48,066 nt of DNA from Mucilaginibacter polytrichastri (lineage in GTDB: Bacteria > Bacteroidota > Bacteroidia > Sphingobacteriales > Sphingobacteriaceae): NCBI RefSeq assembly GCF_001911425.1, contig NZ_MPPL01000002.1, positions 1 to 48,066 of the forward strand, read 5' to 3'. The notes beneath the pieces were generated by a model. It saw only the letters and a program-made list of their open reading frames with translations. It was not told where the DNA came from and searched no databases. Made by a program: the position numbers and the translations under genes. Numbering within the stretch: position 1 is the first letter of the stretch; each line of letters starts with the position of its first letter. Below, piece after piece: positions 25,088-35,102 of the stretch.

Positions 25088-26320
25088 ATGGATCAAACGC
25101 AGTCGGAAAACTTACTTAAAGATGAGTCATTCATCAATTATTGTCTCGAAAAAAACGAGAATGATACCCTTTACTGGCGAAATTGGATCAATGATCATCC
25201 CGATGCTCAGCCGGAAATAACTAAACTTAAAATTCATGTTATAAGCTTAGGTATAACTGCTGCCCAGCAGCAAAGGGAATCGCAATACCTGCTATTGCAG
25301 CAAAGTATAAAGAGACCTTATCAAAATATTAAAAAACTTAAACCTTATCACAAATTTTATTATGCAGCTGCATGCCTGTTGGCGTTTGCTATAGTTGGGG
25401 CCTGTTTCATTTTTGCCAATAAAACTGCAACCAGTAATTACAGCACTAATAAGAAGCACGATGTTGCACCTGGTGGCAACAATGCCGTACTTCTTTTGGC
25501 TAATGGCGAAAAGATAAATCTTACAAGCGCCAAAACGGGTTTATTGGCTCACCAAAAAGAAGTAAGCATATTTAAAAATGCTGATGGTCAAATCCTTTAC
25601 AAAGCTAACAATCAATCAAATGGTGTTGATGGTCCTTCCGTCGGGACAAATACCATAGAAACGCCGGCTAAAGGGCAGTACATGGTTGTTCTACCTGATG
25701 GCACGAAAGTTTGGCTCAACGCAAAAACGACCTTAAAATATCCTGAAACATTTGCTAAAAATAGTAGGGAGGTAGAATTAAACGGAGAAGGATATTTTGA
25801 AGTGGCACATTTGGCTGATCCTAAAACAGGCGAAAGGGTAAGATTTACCGTTAAAACTATTTCCGCAGTAAATATAAATAGTAAAATACAGTACATAGAG
25901 GTATTGGGTACACACTTTAATGTTAACTGTTACCCAGATGAGCCCGATGCTGTAACGACGCTTCTTGAAGGTAGTGTGAAGGTAACAGATGGCGATCAAA
26001 AACGGGAAGCCCTGTTACATCCGGGCCAGCAATTAATAAACGGAGATCGTAGTTTTAATGTAGTACAGGCGAATACAGACGCAGCTATCGCCTGGAAAAA
26101 TGGTGAATTTGTTTTTCATGAAGATATCAGCAGCGCTTTAAGAAAAATTGCTCGCTGGTACGATGTGGATGTAGTTTATCTCCCGAGTGCTCCCCAGCAC
26201 CTGATGTTGGGCGGATTTATTTCACGACAAAACGAATTGTCGGAGGTGCTGAACCTGATGGAATCTACTGGGAAAGTTCATCTTAAACTTGAAGGAAGGA
26301 GGGTTTTGGTTACCGAATAA
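25088..26320 (+). CDS. FecR-family anti-sigma factor
   Basis: A 410-residue inner-membrane protein. The cytoplasmic N-terminal part (1-88) would bind the sigma factor, a single membrane helix spans about 90-110 (YYAAACLLAFAIVGACFIFA), and the periplasmic part contains the FecR domain (VVLPDGTKVWLNAKTTLKYP, ELNGEGYFEVAH, VLGTHFNVNCYPD, LLEGSVKVTDG). The C-terminal 75 residues (FVFHEDISSALRKIARWYDV) are the DUF4974/STN-like domain. Signals pass from the STN domain of the next SusC through this protein to release the sigma factor. It lies between both partners in a plus-strand operon. Confidence 0.95.
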   Translation: MDQTQSENLLKDESFINYCLEKNENDTLYWRNWINDHPDAQPEITKLKIHVISLGITAAQQQRESQYLLLQQSIKRPYQNIKKLKPYHKFYYAAACLLAFAIVGACFIFANKTATSNYSTNKKHDVAPGGNNAVLLLANGEKINLTSAKTGLLAHQKEVSIFKNADGQILYKANNQSNGVDGPSVGTNTIETPAKGQYMVVLPDGTKVWLNAKTTLKYPETFAKNSREVELNGEGYFEVAHLADPKTGERVRFTVKTISAVNINSKIQYIEVLGTHFNVNCYPDEPDAVTTLLEGSVKVTDGDQKREALLHPGQQLINGDRSFNVVQANTDAAIAWKNGEFVFHEDISSALRKIARWYDVDVVYLPSAPQHLMLGGFISRQNELSEVLNLMESTGKVHLKLEGRRVLVTE

Positions 26321-26354
26321 TTACTCACAACTAATCAAGACCGATAAAATAAAA

Positions 26355-26429
26355 AGCCAAAAGTGCTGTAAACACTTCTGGCTCTGATTTGTCAGGTTTT
26401 ACCCGATTTTAAACTTACAGTTAAACCTG
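26355..26429 (+). promoter_or_regulatory. Structured leader between FecR and SusC genes
   Basis: The 162-bp gap before the second SusC gene holds an 11-bp hairpin with one mismatch (26355-26365 with 26373-26383, 7-nt loop) and then a 7-bp inverted repeat CAGGTTT/AAACCTG (26393-26399 with 26423-26429). No long T tract follows the first stem. It may be a partial terminator separating sigma/FecR from the abundant SusCD message, or a promoter-proximal element. Function is inferred from position only. Confidence 0.5.
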
Positions 26430-26482
26430 CAAAAACGCTGGAGCTTCCAAACAATAGCGCTTTGCAATAACAAAACGAACAA

Positions 26483-29400
26483 ATGTATAAAATTTATACT
26501 AATGAATTTGTCGTGCCTAAACGACAGCTCCAAAAAACCCTGCGTATTATGCGATGGACGACCCTGTTTCTATTGGTTGGCTTTCTTCAGGTTAGTGCGG
26601 CAACCCTGGCCCAGCACGTAACGCTGAAGAAGCAAAATGCTTCACTCGAAAGTGTATTGCAAGAAATTCATCGTCAGAGTGGTTTTGATATTGTTTATGA
26701 TCTCGAAGTCCTAAATAAATCAAAATCAGTAAACATTGATATAAAAGATGCCACAGTTCAGGAGGCTTTAACCGCTGTGCTTTCTGGCAGACAGCTTTAT
26801 TTTGAGGTTGATAAAAAGAAAATTGTCATCCGGGAAAAAACACTTTTTGACAAAATCAAAGATGTGATCCCTGCGAGTGTTAATATCAGGTGTGTCGTAA
26901 CAGATAGCCTGGGTAGCACGCTTCCCGGCGCATCTGCATACGTTAAGTTTAGTAGGATTGCCTATGTGGCTGATTCAAAAGGCGAGTTTGTAGTTCCTGA
27001 TGTATCTGAAGCTGGCGTGGTGCTCTTGGTGTCTTATGTAGGTTATGAAACGCAGGAAGTGTACGTCAATATCCGGGACAAAAGCCCCTTCAAGATCACG
27101 ATGAAATCTACAATGAGCCGCTTGAACGAAGTGATCGTGTTATATGATGGTTATAGTAAAATTTCTAAAGAACGTGCGGCAGGTGCTTATGCCTCTATTG
27201 GTCACGATGAACTTCAAACAACACCAAGCCCAAACTTGCTTGAGCGACTGGCTGGTAAACTGCCGGGCGTAAATGTTGACCTTAAAGGTAATACTATTCA
27301 GGTAAGGGGAGTCAATGATTATACTACGGTTGGCTCCCCGCTTATTGTAGTCGACGGTTTTCCGCTTATTAGCGGTAACGACCAGCCGCGCCTAACTACA
27401 CCACTTGGCAGCGTTTCAGGCAACGCCATAATTAACAGATTTAATCCAGATGATATTGAACAGATCACCGTATTAAAAGATGCTTCTGCAACTTCGATAT
27501 GGGGGTCACGCGGTGCAAATGGTGTAATCGTTATTGAAACGCGTAAAGGTAAAAAGGGAATGCCTGTCATTAATGTTAATTATACGTTAGGCATTTCGCA
27601 AAGGCCTAACCTTAAAAATCTGTCGTGGATGAATAGCAGTCAGTATATTGACCTGGAGAAAGAGCTTGTTAACAGCGGCCTAATAACCGATCCCGCGCTG
27701 GCACCCAGCTATAACGCACTTTATACGGCAAATAACAGTGACGCTACAGAGTGGATGTTTCGCGTTAAAAGAGGTACTGCTACGCCGGCACAAAGAGATG
27801 CTGCCCTCGCTGAACTAAGTACCCATAATTCACTTGATCAAATCAACAAATACCTGTTGCAAAACAGCGTTACACATCAAACCAATATTTCTGTTTCCGG
27901 TGGGGCTGAAAACACAACCTACAATGTGTCCGGAAATTATACAAGGAATCAGCCTTTTTATAAAAGCAACTATGGAGAAACATTTTACTTAAATTCTAAT
28001 CTTTCGTCCGGCTTGTTCAATAAACGCTTGATTTTTCATAGCGGTTTAAACTATCAGTATGATAACTCCCAATACAATGGAGCTGCCGTTGATGCGCTGT
28101 CAAGTACAACCACTTCTTTAAGGCCATACGACAATTTGGTAGATGCAAATAATAATCATATACAACGTACTTACCTTTTCAGGCAATCTATTGCAGATAG
28201 TTTGGTTAGAACAGGATATTTGCCGTTCAGTTACAATCCCATTGATGAATTAAATTACTCTAACACTCAGTTAAAGACTAATACTTTCAGGATAAATGCC
28301 GGCCTGACCGGTAAAATTACCAAATGGCTAAATGCTGATGTATCGATAATGAGCCAGAAGCAAATTGCAGGTACTATTGGTATCAATGAACTGAACAGTT
28401 ACAGCAACCGTATCCAGTTAAATACCGCAACCTCCGTTGCAAATAATGGTAAACTTATTTATGGACTGCCTTATGGCGGAACATATTACGAGGATAATAT
28501 GAATGCCTACGATACAGGACTCAGGGGCCAACTAAACTTTGATCATACCTTTAAACAGGATCACCAGGTGACTGCGTTGTTAGGTACGGAAGTCCGGGAA
28601 ACAGGAAGTAAAGATGGATTTTCTACAAGATACGGGTTCAATCAGGACGCAAACAGCATAGGCGTATTTAACCCTGGCGACCCATACATGACACTTTATG
28701 GTTATTCTCAAACTTTGGGTAATAACCTGTCGGGTATAACCGAGACAAGAAGAAGATATCTTTCTTATTACGGTAATGCGGGTTATAGTTTCAAAGACAA
28801 ATATTTTGCAACCGGAAGTTTTCGTTTTGATGATGCTACCCTTGTTGGAGTGGCGCCCAGTGTAAGGGCAAGGCCTTTTTGGTCTACTGGCCTAAGGTGG
28901 AATGCCACGCGGGAAGACTTCTTAAATAACGTTAGCTGGTTATCTAATTTTGCTTTACGCGCCTCTTATGGAACTTCGGGTACTATACCAACTGCAGGTT
29001 CTAATATTACTTTGCTTGCTGTAAACAGCACCTCAGATAGTCGCACCGGTTTAACAACTGCTTCAATTACCACACCCGCAAACAGTGCCTTACGTTGGTC
29101 AACTACCAAACAATTAAACTTAGGTACAGATTTTAGCCTTTTTAAAAGTCGATTAATAGGCAGTTTCGATTATTATACCAAAGAAACCGATGGAATTATC
29201 AGGTACTTACCTTTTAACCCAACTTACGGATGGGCGGGGTTATACTATAACACGGCTAAGTTAAAAGGGCACGGGATAGATTTAGGGATAACAGGTGAAA
29301 TCGTCAAGTTAAAACAGTTTCACTGGAGTTCAACGTTTAACTTTAGTTATACTACTAATCGAGTGACCGATGAGCGTTTTGATAACCAAACCGCTAATCT

Positions 29401-30097
29401 GATAACAGGTTCAACTTATGTAAACGGGCTTCCGATTGCAACCTTATTCGTTTATCGTTGGGCTGGTTTGGATAACCAGGGTGAATCGCAAATATATGAC
29501 AGAAATGGTAAGATCGTTTCAAGTACTGCTTCAACTGCAAATTTTACACGTGAGGATTTGAAATATGCTGGTGTTACTAATCCGCCTTACACTGGTGGCT
29601 TTTTCAACACCTTTACCATGGGGCCATTTACTTCAACGGTACAAATGTCGTACTATTTCGGCAGCGTATTTTTGCGCCAATCTGTAACTACTAATAACTA
29701 TCCAACAAGTGGTAATTCAACTTTTTACGGATCTCTTGGTAAAGTTGCAGATTTGGCTAACCGTTGGCGTCAGCCGGGTGATGAGGCAAAAACGAACGTA
29801 CCAGGTATAGCAAACTCGAGCTTTAGCAGTATTTACCGTTATCAGTTTTCGGATGCATTGTTAGAAAAGGGAGACCATATCAGGTTACAGCAAGTAAGCC
29901 TTTCCTACAATGTTCCGGCAAGGCTATTGCCTAAAAATTCAATTAAGGCTTTATCAATAGGTGCCAATGTGCAAAACCTGGGTATTATCTGGCGGGCGAA
30001 TAAAGATCACTTAGATCCATTGTATACCAATACATCCAACTATTCAAACCTGCCGCCCGCAACAAGTTATCTACTTCGTTTAAATGCCTCATTCTAA
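26483..30097 (+). CDS. SusC/RagA TonB-dependent transporter with STN signalling domain
   Basis: A 1204-residue outer-membrane transporter. After the signal region (hydrophobic about 25-43, ending TLAQ) comes an STN domain at about 45-117 (ASLESVLQEIHRQSGFDIVY, TVQEALTAVLSGRQLYFEV), which contacts FecR. A carboxypeptidase-like beta domain follows at about 130-212, then the plug (ERLAGKLPGVNV, SPLIVVDGFPLI, ATSIWGSRGANGVIVIETRK) and the barrel. The STN domain is absent from the fructan SusC in this window and fits control by the sigma/FecR pair immediately upstream. Neighbouring thioredoxin and S41 protease genes suggest peptides or proteins as cargo, as for RagA, rather than sugar. Confidence 0.95.
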   Translation: MYKIYTNEFVVPKRQLQKTLRIMRWTTLFLLVGFLQVSAATLAQHVTLKKQNASLESVLQEIHRQSGFDIVYDLEVLNKSKSVNIDIKDATVQEALTAVLSGRQLYFEVDKKKIVIREKTLFDKIKDVIPASVNIRCVVTDSLGSTLPGASAYVKFSRIAYVADSKGEFVVPDVSEAGVVLLVSYVGYETQEVYVNIRDKSPFKITMKSTMSRLNEVIVLYDGYSKISKERAAGAYASIGHDELQTTPSPNLLERLAGKLPGVNVDLKGNTIQVRGVNDYTTVGSPLIVVDGFPLISGNDQPRLTTPLGSVSGNAIINRFNPDDIEQITVLKDASATSIWGSRGANGVIVIETRKGKKGMPVINVNYTLGISQRPNLKNLSWMNSSQYIDLEKELVNSGLITDPALAPSYNALYTANNSDATEWMFRVKRGTATPAQRDAALAELSTHNSLDQINKYLLQNSVTHQTNISVSGGAENTTYNVSGNYTRNQPFYKSNYGETFYLNSNLSSGLFNKRLIFHSGLNYQYDNSQYNGAAVDALSSTTTSLRPYDNLVDANNNHIQRTYLFRQSIADSLVRTGYLPFSYNPIDELNYSNTQLKTNTFRINAGLTGKITKWLNADVSIMSQKQIAGTIGINELNSYSNRIQLNTATSVANNGKLIYGLPYGGTYYEDNMNAYDTGLRGQLNFDHTFKQDHQVTALLGTEVRETGSKDGFSTRYGFNQDANSIGVFNPGDPYMTLYGYSQTLGNNLSGITETRRRYLSYYGNAGYSFKDKYFATGSFRFDDATLVGVAPSVRARPFWSTGLRWNATREDFLNNVSWLSNFALRASYGTSGTIPTAGSNITLLAVNSTSDSRTGLTTASITTPANSALRWSTTKQLNLGTDFSLFKSRLIGSFDYYTKETDGIIRYLPFNPTYGWAGLYYNTAKLKGHGIDLGITGEIVKLKQFHWSSTFNFSYTTNRVTDERFDNQTANLITGSTYVNGLPIATLFVYRWAGLDNQGESQIYDRNGKIVSSTASTANFTREDLKYAGVTNPPYTGGFFNTFTMGPFTSTVQMSYYFGSVFLRQSVTTNNYPTSGNSTFYGSLGKVADLANRWRQPGDEAKTNVPGIANSSFSSIYRYQFSDALLEKGDHIRLQQVSLSYNVPARLLPKNSIKALSIGANVQNLGIIWRANKDHLDPLYTNTSNYSNLPPATSYLLRLNASF

Positions 30098-30103
30098 AAA
30101 ATT

Positions 30104-31462
30104 ATGAAAATATATATATATGCGATTTTAGTGCTGTTGGTTACCGCAACCAGTTGCCGTAAATATGTTGAAATTACCCAGCCGGGTATACGCACACCCA
30201 AATATAAAACCGACTATCGTTACCTGCTGGATAATGCCCAGATATTTGAGGGTAGTTATAGTTTCCCCATATTGTCAGGCGATGATACAGAATATACTGA
30301 TCCGAATCAGCAAAATAGTATAACAAGCATATCGGCTAGCGTTTACACTTGGAGCGATATCTATGTGCCGGAAACCGCTGGTGACGTTGATTGGGAGAAG
30401 CTTTACAACATTATTTACAATTGTAATGCAGTTTTAGATGGAGTATTGACATCTGAAGGTGGGTCTGATGCCATGAAAAAGCAGCTTTATGCGGAAGCGT
30501 TGGTACACCGGGCCAATTGCTATCTGACCTTAATTAACCTCTATGCCAAACAGTATAATGCAACTACCGCCGCCACCGATTTGGGTGTGCCTCTTTTGTT
30601 GACTCCCGATCTTTTTGCTAATTTAAAAAGAGCCCCTGTTAGTACGGTTTACAGTCAGATCTTAGATGACCTGAAACATTCCGTAGCAGCACTGCCTGCT
30701 GTACCTGATTATAACATCAGGCCATCAAAGGCAGCAAGTTATGCCCTATTGGCAAAAACTTATTTAAACCTACGCGATTTCAATAATGCTGGATTATATG
30801 CAGACAGTACCCTTAAAATACAAAATACATTACTTGACTTAAAAAATTATAGTGCTACACCGGGCACAATACCCAAAAGGCTTAGCGATCCGGAAATCAT
30901 CTTGTCAAAAATTGTAAACGGAAGTTTTACAGGTATACCTATCAGTGCTAACGCTTTAAACATTCTGGGTACTAACGATTTGCGCTATACTTTGTTTACC
31001 AGGGACGGTTCAGCTTTTTTTCCATCATTTAATGGTCGTGCAAATTGGAGGTATAGATTAAACGGCGAGTCTGTAATACAAACGGGACTGTCGGTGCCAG
31101 AAGTAATGCTCACCAAAGCCGAATGCCTGGCACGTCAGGGCGACGTGGCAGGGGCAATTACCATTGTTAACACGCTGCGCAAAAAGCGTTTTCTCGCTAC
31201 GAACTATGCTGACATTACTGCAGCAGATGCTAATGTTGCGCTGAAAGTTGTTGTTGACGAACGTGAAAGGGAGTTTGCCGGTCGAGGGTTCCGCTGGTTT
31301 GATCAAAGGCGGTTAAATTATGATGCCAGCTTTGCAGTAACAAAAACAAGGGTGTTCAAGGGCAATACATATACCCTTGAGCCCAGCAGTAACCGCTATG
31401 TATACCCTATAGGACAAAAGTATATTTTGCTTAACCCCGAGATTCAGCAAAATCCTAGATAA
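30104..31462 (+). CDS. SusD/RagB-family lipoprotein
   Basis: A 452-residue surface lipoprotein with lipobox TSC (Cys18). SusD landmarks are AEALVHRANCYLTLINLYAK, SKAASYALLAKTYLNLRDF, VPEVMLTKAECLARQGDVAG and REREFAGRGFRWFDQRRL near the C-terminus. It is smaller than the fructan SusD (573 residues) and has little similarity to it outside these motifs. It begins 6 bp after the SusC stop, so the pair is translationally linked. It forms the ligand-binding lid of the transporter; the ligand is unknown. Confidence 0.93.
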   Translation: MKIYIYAILVLLVTATSCRKYVEITQPGIRTPKYKTDYRYLLDNAQIFEGSYSFPILSGDDTEYTDPNQQNSITSISASVYTWSDIYVPETAGDVDWEKLYNIIYNCNAVLDGVLTSEGGSDAMKKQLYAEALVHRANCYLTLINLYAKQYNATTAATDLGVPLLLTPDLFANLKRAPVSTVYSQILDDLKHSVAALPAVPDYNIRPSKAASYALLAKTYLNLRDFNNAGLYADSTLKIQNTLLDLKNYSATPGTIPKRLSDPEIILSKIVNGSFTGIPISANALNILGTNDLRYTLFTRDGSAFFPSFNGRANWRYRLNGESVIQTGLSVPEVMLTKAECLARQGDVAGAITIVNTLRKKRFLATNYADITAADANVALKVVVDEREREFAGRGFRWFDQRRLNYDASFAVTKTRVFKGNTYTLEPSSNRYVYPIGQKYILLNPEIQQNPR

Positions 31463-31480
31463 ATAAACTGATAGATAACT

Positions 31481-33469
31481 ATGTTTAAATATATATTAGC
31501 ATCACTGATGCTTCTGTTTACCTGCGCTAAGGCGCAGGTAATCTCAAACCGTACGTCGGTAGTGCCTCAAAAGCCTATACCGGGTAAACCCTTAGAATTG
31601 CTGTACAATGCCAGGCTAAGCCCGCTTGATAAGGCAAAGCAGGTTAAAGCTGCCTTCTACCAGTTCAGCGATTATAAATGGTATACTGATACAGCTTTTA
31701 TGGAAGCGCAGGATAGTAATCTCAAGGCTACCTTTAATTTGCTTCCGGGGGCATCATTTGCTGCTGTAAAATTCTATCAGGGCAACTTACGCGCACCTGA
31801 TTCTTCTGATAACAATAGCGAAAAGGGGTTCGTTGTTCGCATAACAAGTTCAAAAGGTAAAAGACTGCCGGGCGCTGCGCTTGCCGAGGCCGTGTTTAAA
31901 TTACCCGGCTACAGTGGTGGCATTCCCGGTTATTTTGCAGGCAACTCGGCAAAACTTTCTGCCGATTCGCTTGCGCTATTGCTTAATGAAGAGCTGAAAC
32001 AAAAAGACAGCAAACCTTCCAGGTTTGTACATTATTACCTGGCATTGCAACGTGCGATTAAAGGGCTTCAGTTTAAATCCGATGCTCCTGCAATATTAAA
32101 TATGCTTCTTGAAGACAAGGATTTGACCGAAGATGACCTGGTAGAAATTCAGCGTGTAAAACAATTTGATCTTAAAGATGAAGCGGGTGCAGCAAAGTTA
32201 AGAACTGACATATTAGCGAAATATCCGAACGGGAAATTCGCAAGGTTAGAAGCCTTCCAGGGTATCATAAAAGATGCAAAATCTAATGAACAGATTATTG
32301 CCAACGGCGAAGCATTTTTAAAAAAATTCCCAATCGCAGAGTGGCGCAAGCACCCAGATAATCAGGACTACATTTATTACGGAGCTTACCGCAATTTGGC
32401 TATTGCTTATTTTGATTCTGGCAATTTTGATGCTTTAATCCGATTACGCCCGGATTGGGATTTTAAGACAGAGGACGAGATTTACCGTTGGAATGTTGGT
32501 CGTGCTTACATGCACAAAACAGTGGAGTTTAAAAAACTACAGCCACTTGCAGACAGTCTGTATAAAGATTTACTTACAAAAATTAACGACGGGTCATATT
32601 CTACCGACTTCGATTCGAAGGTACAGGCGCAGGATAATGCTTATGAACAGCTAAAAAACCGTACAGAAGATCAGATAAACATCCATTACCTAGCAGGTGA
32701 TTATAAGGGATCGCTGGCGTATTTTGAAATGCTTCGTCCACAAGACAAATTTGCAAACGCCGACCTGAATGCCATTCATGTAGACATGTTAGCCAAAACA
32801 GACCAAAAGCAACTTATACAGCCATTGTTAGAGAATAGCGTTAGGGCTAATGCGGTTACACCGGCAATGTTTAACCGGTTAAAAGAAGTGTATGAGCAGC
32901 ACGGAAATACTGAGGGTTATGATAATTATCTGGCTTCACTAAAATCGGCAGATAAAATGTCTCAACTGCAAGCCACAGTTAAAGCCCACATGCTTAACAA
33001 GGATATTATGCCTTTTGCAATGGAAGACAGCAATGGTAACATCGTTCGTTCAACAGACTGGGGCGATAAAATTGTGGTGATTGATTTTTGGGCTACCTGG
33101 TGCCGCCCATGTATTGCGGCTTTCCCGGGTATGCAAATGTTAGTTGATAAATATGCGAAAGACCCCAAAGTAGACTTCTATTTCGTAGGCACTATGCAGT
33201 TTGGTGATTACAAGCAAAAAGTAAAGGACTTCATGAAGCGTGAAGGCTGGCGTTTTAAAGTATTGCATGATGGTATAAATAAGAAAACAGGAGAAGAAGA
33301 TGAGGTATTCTCCACCTTCGCCAAAATGTTTAATTCTTCGGGAATACCTCGTAAAGTGATTTTAAAGGATGGGATAATGCGCTACACAACCGAAGGTTAC
33401 GGTGGCAGTCCAAGCGAATTAGAAGATGAAATATCATATGCAGTTGAAATGTTAAAAGCAGAAAAATAA
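31481..33469 (+). CDS. Large TlpA-like thioredoxin-fold protein
   Basis: A 662-residue exported protein (signal MFKYILASLMLLFTCAKAQ). The C-terminal 150 residues are a TlpA/ResA-type thioredoxin domain with active site WCRPC, Cys541 and Cys544, and cis-proline segment SSGIPRKVIL. The first 500 residues are not a recognised enzyme: an early beta-rich stretch, then helical repeats resembling TPR around 240-470 (AYRNLAIAYFDSGNFDAL, YRWNVGRAYMHKTVEFKK). Such a helical body in front of a disulfide reductase suggests binding of a protein or peptide partner in the periplasm. It lies 18 bp after SusD and only 1 bp before the S41 protease gene. Confidence 0.85.
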   Translation: MFKYILASLMLLFTCAKAQVISNRTSVVPQKPIPGKPLELLYNARLSPLDKAKQVKAAFYQFSDYKWYTDTAFMEAQDSNLKATFNLLPGASFAAVKFYQGNLRAPDSSDNNSEKGFVVRITSSKGKRLPGAALAEAVFKLPGYSGGIPGYFAGNSAKLSADSLALLLNEELKQKDSKPSRFVHYYLALQRAIKGLQFKSDAPAILNMLLEDKDLTEDDLVEIQRVKQFDLKDEAGAAKLRTDILAKYPNGKFARLEAFQGIIKDAKSNEQIIANGEAFLKKFPIAEWRKHPDNQDYIYYGAYRNLAIAYFDSGNFDALIRLRPDWDFKTEDEIYRWNVGRAYMHKTVEFKKLQPLADSLYKDLLTKINDGSYSTDFDSKVQAQDNAYEQLKNRTEDQINIHYLAGDYKGSLAYFEMLRPQDKFANADLNAIHVDMLAKTDQKQLIQPLLENSVRANAVTPAMFNRLKEVYEQHGNTEGYDNYLASLKSADKMSQLQATVKAHMLNKDIMPFAMEDSNGNIVRSTDWGDKIVVIDFWATWCRPCIAAFPGMQMLVDKYAKDPKVDFYFVGTMQFGDYKQKVKDFMKREGWRFKVLHDGINKKTGEEDEVFSTFAKMFNSSGIPRKVILKDGIMRYTTEGYGGSPSELEDEISYAVEMLKAEK

Positions 33470-33470
33470 C

Positions 33471-35081
33471 ATGTTAAAAAAGATAATTATAGCGCTTGTA
33501 TGGTCAGTGCCCCTAATAGCCAATGCACAAGTAACGGCACAGGATAAACTAAAGGCAGCCATTAACGTGATAAAAAAGAATTATGTAGACTCCTTGAGCG
33601 ACCAAACACTGGCAGATGCAGCGATTAAGGGAATGTTCACTGAACTTGACCCGCATTCCAAATATTTCAGTAAGGCAGAGGCAAAAGCCATGGCAAGTGC
33701 CATGCGCGGCAGTTTCGTGGGTATCGGCATTGAATACATGATGCAGAATGATACCGTTTATCTTACCCAGATTTTGCCAGACGGGCCGGCTGAAAGAGCT
33801 GGTTTAATTACAGGAGACCGTTTGCTGAAAGTAAATGAAGAGAATGTGGCAGGCACTAAAAAAACCTATATGAACATTCTGAATGCCATAAGGGGAGAAA
33901 ATAAGACGGTTGTTAAGTTAGAGATATACCGGCCGGGTGCAAAAAAGAACATGGAATTTAGTATTGCGCGTGGCCCTGTGGTAGATCATTCTGTTACTGC
34001 AGCTTACATGCTTGATGATAAAAAAACGGGTTACATAGCTATCCGCATATTTAGCCAAAGTACACGTAATGAAATTGAGAATTCATTAAAAAAATTAAAG
34101 AAAGAGGGCATGCAGCAGTTGATCCTGGATTTGCAAGGTAATGGCGGCGGATATGTACAGGCAGCATTAGGAGTTGCGGACGAGTTTCTTAAACGCGACC
34201 AGTTGGTTTATTATATCATGACACAGGATAAAGGGAAAGATTACTATTACGCTTCACAATCGGGTACTTCCTGGGAAGGAAAATTGGCGGTGCTGATTGA
34301 TCAGAACACTGCTTCAGCCAGTGAAATTCTTTCAGGCGCATTACAAGACTGGGACAGGGGAGTAATAGTGGGCCGTCGTAGTTTTGGAAAAGGCCTTACG
34401 CAGCAACCTATTGCCTTGCCAGATAGCTCTGTGCTCGAACTTACATCAGGCCGTTTATACACGCCTGCCGGCAGATCGGTACAAAAACCTTACAAAGGAG
34501 TAAACTATCAGGCAGATATCAGCAACAGATATGGCAGCGGCGAATTGTTCAGGGAAACAGATCAGCATAAGCCAGACTCTCTAAAGTTTAAAACTTTGGT
34601 TAATAAGCGTACTATATATGCAGGCGGAGGCATTACGCCTGATAAGTTTGTCCCATTAGATACGTTGCAAGAGGCATCGTGGCTTAAATCAGTAGCATCA
34701 GCTGGCTACATAAGCGATGCATCCTGGAAAATTGCGGATACACAACGGGAGGAAATTAAAAAAGCTTATCCCGATATCGAATCATTTGCCGCTAATTATA
34801 AAGTACCTAAAAATATAATTAATGGCATTGTCAAAGCTGTTGAACAAAAAGGGCTTAAACCTTCGAAAGCGTATAAAGAGCGCCTGATAAATTTATTGGC
34901 TCTGGAAATAAAAGCGCAGATAGCCAATCAGGTTTACATGGGTAAAGAAAACTATTTGAGAATTATTAATTCCGAAAATAATAGCATAAAAGAAGCGCAA
35001 AAAATATTAGATAACGCACAGCTATATAACGCATACCTGCAAGGCAAAGTACTTGCTAGTACAGTTCAGATAACCAAGTAG
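33471..35081 (+). CDS. S41-family C-terminal processing peptidase
   Basis: A 536-residue exported serine protease. After the signal peptide (ending IANAQ) come an N-terminal helical region, a PDZ domain at about 76-150 (GSFVGIGIEYMMQND, ILPDGPAERAGLITGDRLL) and the S41 core with the Ser/Lys dyad: Ser282 in NTASASEILSGAL and Lys307 in SFGKGLTQQ, 25 residues apart as in plant D1 protease. The C-terminal 150 residues form a helical extension. Relatives trim the C-termini of periplasmic or imported proteins. Its place between two thioredoxin-like genes behind a SusCD pair suggests digestion of imported peptide or protein. Confidence 0.93.
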   Translation: MLKKIIIALVWSVPLIANAQVTAQDKLKAAINVIKKNYVDSLSDQTLADAAIKGMFTELDPHSKYFSKAEAKAMASAMRGSFVGIGIEYMMQNDTVYLTQILPDGPAERAGLITGDRLLKVNEENVAGTKKTYMNILNAIRGENKTVVKLEIYRPGAKKNMEFSIARGPVVDHSVTAAYMLDDKKTGYIAIRIFSQSTRNEIENSLKKLKKEGMQQLILDLQGNGGGYVQAALGVADEFLKRDQLVYYIMTQDKGKDYYYASQSGTSWEGKLAVLIDQNTASASEILSGALQDWDRGVIVGRRSFGKGLTQQPIALPDSSVLELTSGRLYTPAGRSVQKPYKGVNYQADISNRYGSGELFRETDQHKPDSLKFKTLVNKRTIYAGGGITPDKFVPLDTLQEASWLKSVASAGYISDASWKIADTQREEIKKAYPDIESFAANYKVPKNIINGIVKAVEQKGLKPSKAYKERLINLLALEIKAQIANQVYMGKENYLRIINSENNSIKEAQKILDNAQLYNAYLQGKVLASTVQITK

Positions 35082-35102
35082 TATAAAAAACAATAAAACT
35101 AA

